Assembly (NCBI RefSeq): GCF_945952095.1
Contig: NZ_CAMFHL010000203.1
Span: 1 to 13,793, forward strand
Direction of reading: 5' to 3'
DNA: 13,793 nucleotides
DNA from: an uncultured Arsenicibacter sp.
Lineage (GTDB): Bacteria > Bacteroidota > Bacteroidia > Cytophagales > Spirosomataceae
Below, in pieces: positions 13,540-13,793 of this stretch. Within the stretch, counting starts at the first letter, position 1; each line of letters begins with the position of its first letter. The position numbers were made by a program, and so were the translations under genes. A model generated the notes under the pieces. That model saw only the letters and a program-made list of their open reading frames with translations, searched no databases and was not told the DNA's origin.

Positions 13540-13793
13540 ATGATTCCCCGTCTGCTAACCATTGCCTTTTGCTTTTGCCTGCTGACCGGCCTTCGGGCTC
13601 AGGATTCGCCGAAAATTACGGTAACACCGCTAACCAAGCGGTTATGGGTACACACTACCTTCCGGAATTACGACGGCAAACCCTTTCCCTCTAACGGCAT
13701 TATTGCCAAAACTGCCGACGGGGTTGTGCTGGTGGATAGCGGCTGGGCCGTCCTCAACGATACGGATCAGACCCGGCAGGTGCTCGAATGGGG
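13540..13793 (+). CDS. Class B1-like metallo-beta-lactamase fold protein, 5' part only
   Basis: This is an open frame of 84 complete codons from the ATG at 13540 to the right edge, translated by hand. A signal peptide is clear (MIPRLLTIAFCFCLLTGLRA, cleavage near AQ-D, about residues 21-22). The mature start ITVTPLTKRLWVHTTFRNYDG...FPSNGIIAKTADGVVLVDSGW is the usual N-terminal part of subclass B1 metallo-beta-lactamases (beta-strands ending in L-x-D-(T/S)-x-W). The zinc-binding H-x-H-x-D lies beyond the window, so neither activity nor subclass can be confirmed. It would act in the periplasm, hydrolysing beta-lactams if active. It lies 25 bp after the DUF2851 gene, probably in the same transcript. 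Other exported metallo-hydrolases with this fold remain possible. Confidence 0.72.
   Translation, partial: MIPRLLTIAFCFCLLTGLRAQDSPKITVTPLTKRLWVHTTFRNYDGKPFPSNGIIAKTADGVVLVDSGWAVLNDTDQTRQVLEW

Overview
The window looks like chromosomal DNA of a Bacteroidota bacterium, most likely a Cytophagales member near Spirosoma, Fibrella or Larkinella (inference; no rRNA is present). The signs are about 50% GC, no Shine-Dalgarno sequences, several TAnnTTTG -7 boxes typical of this phylum, a propeller-type two-component sensor, Asp-box/LamG/Ig-like surface proteins, and a DUF2851 protein, a family largely confined to Bacteroidota.

Layout. Positions 1-1635 (minus strand) hold the first 545 codons of a two-component regulator propeller protein that runs off the left edge. 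After a 323-bp non-coding gap comes the accessory core, 1959-8918: four plus-strand exported proteins arranged A1-B1-A2-B2. The A proteins (818 and 742 aa) are signal peptide, LamG, Asp-box propeller and Ig-like. The B proteins (326 and 336 aa) are a signal peptide followed by two tandem Ig-like repeats. All four end in the same type of 70-80 residue module, closed by a cysteine one residue before the C-terminus. The last 230 bp of B1 and B2 are identical except for one silent base, although the rest of the two genes has diverged strongly, so a tandem cassette duplication was followed by local homogenisation. Upstream of A2 lie two 21-bp direct repeats and a perfect -7 box; a related motif lies upstream of A1. 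A clear terminator closes the cassette at 8947-8980.

The right part is a set of housekeeping-type genes in mixed orientation. A DJ-1/PfpI-like protein (9082-9774) converges on a CpsB/YwqE-like PHP phosphatase homologue (9778-10518, minus) that has lost several metal ligands. Then come rfbC (10665-11210, minus), pyrF (11305-12117, divergent from rfbC with back-to-back -7 boxes), a DUF2851 protein (12231-13514) behind a long nested inverted repeat, and the first 84 codons of a class B1 metallo-beta-lactamase-like exported protein running off the right edge.

Functionally, the A/B cassette probably makes secreted or cell-surface adhesin-like proteins. The propeller sensor may be their regulator by position, which is inference only. 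rfbC (dTDP-rhamnose synthesis) and the PHP homologue suggest some link to surface polysaccharide, but they are separated by a terminator and may be unrelated. No tRNA, rRNA, CRISPR array, transposase or phage gene was seen.
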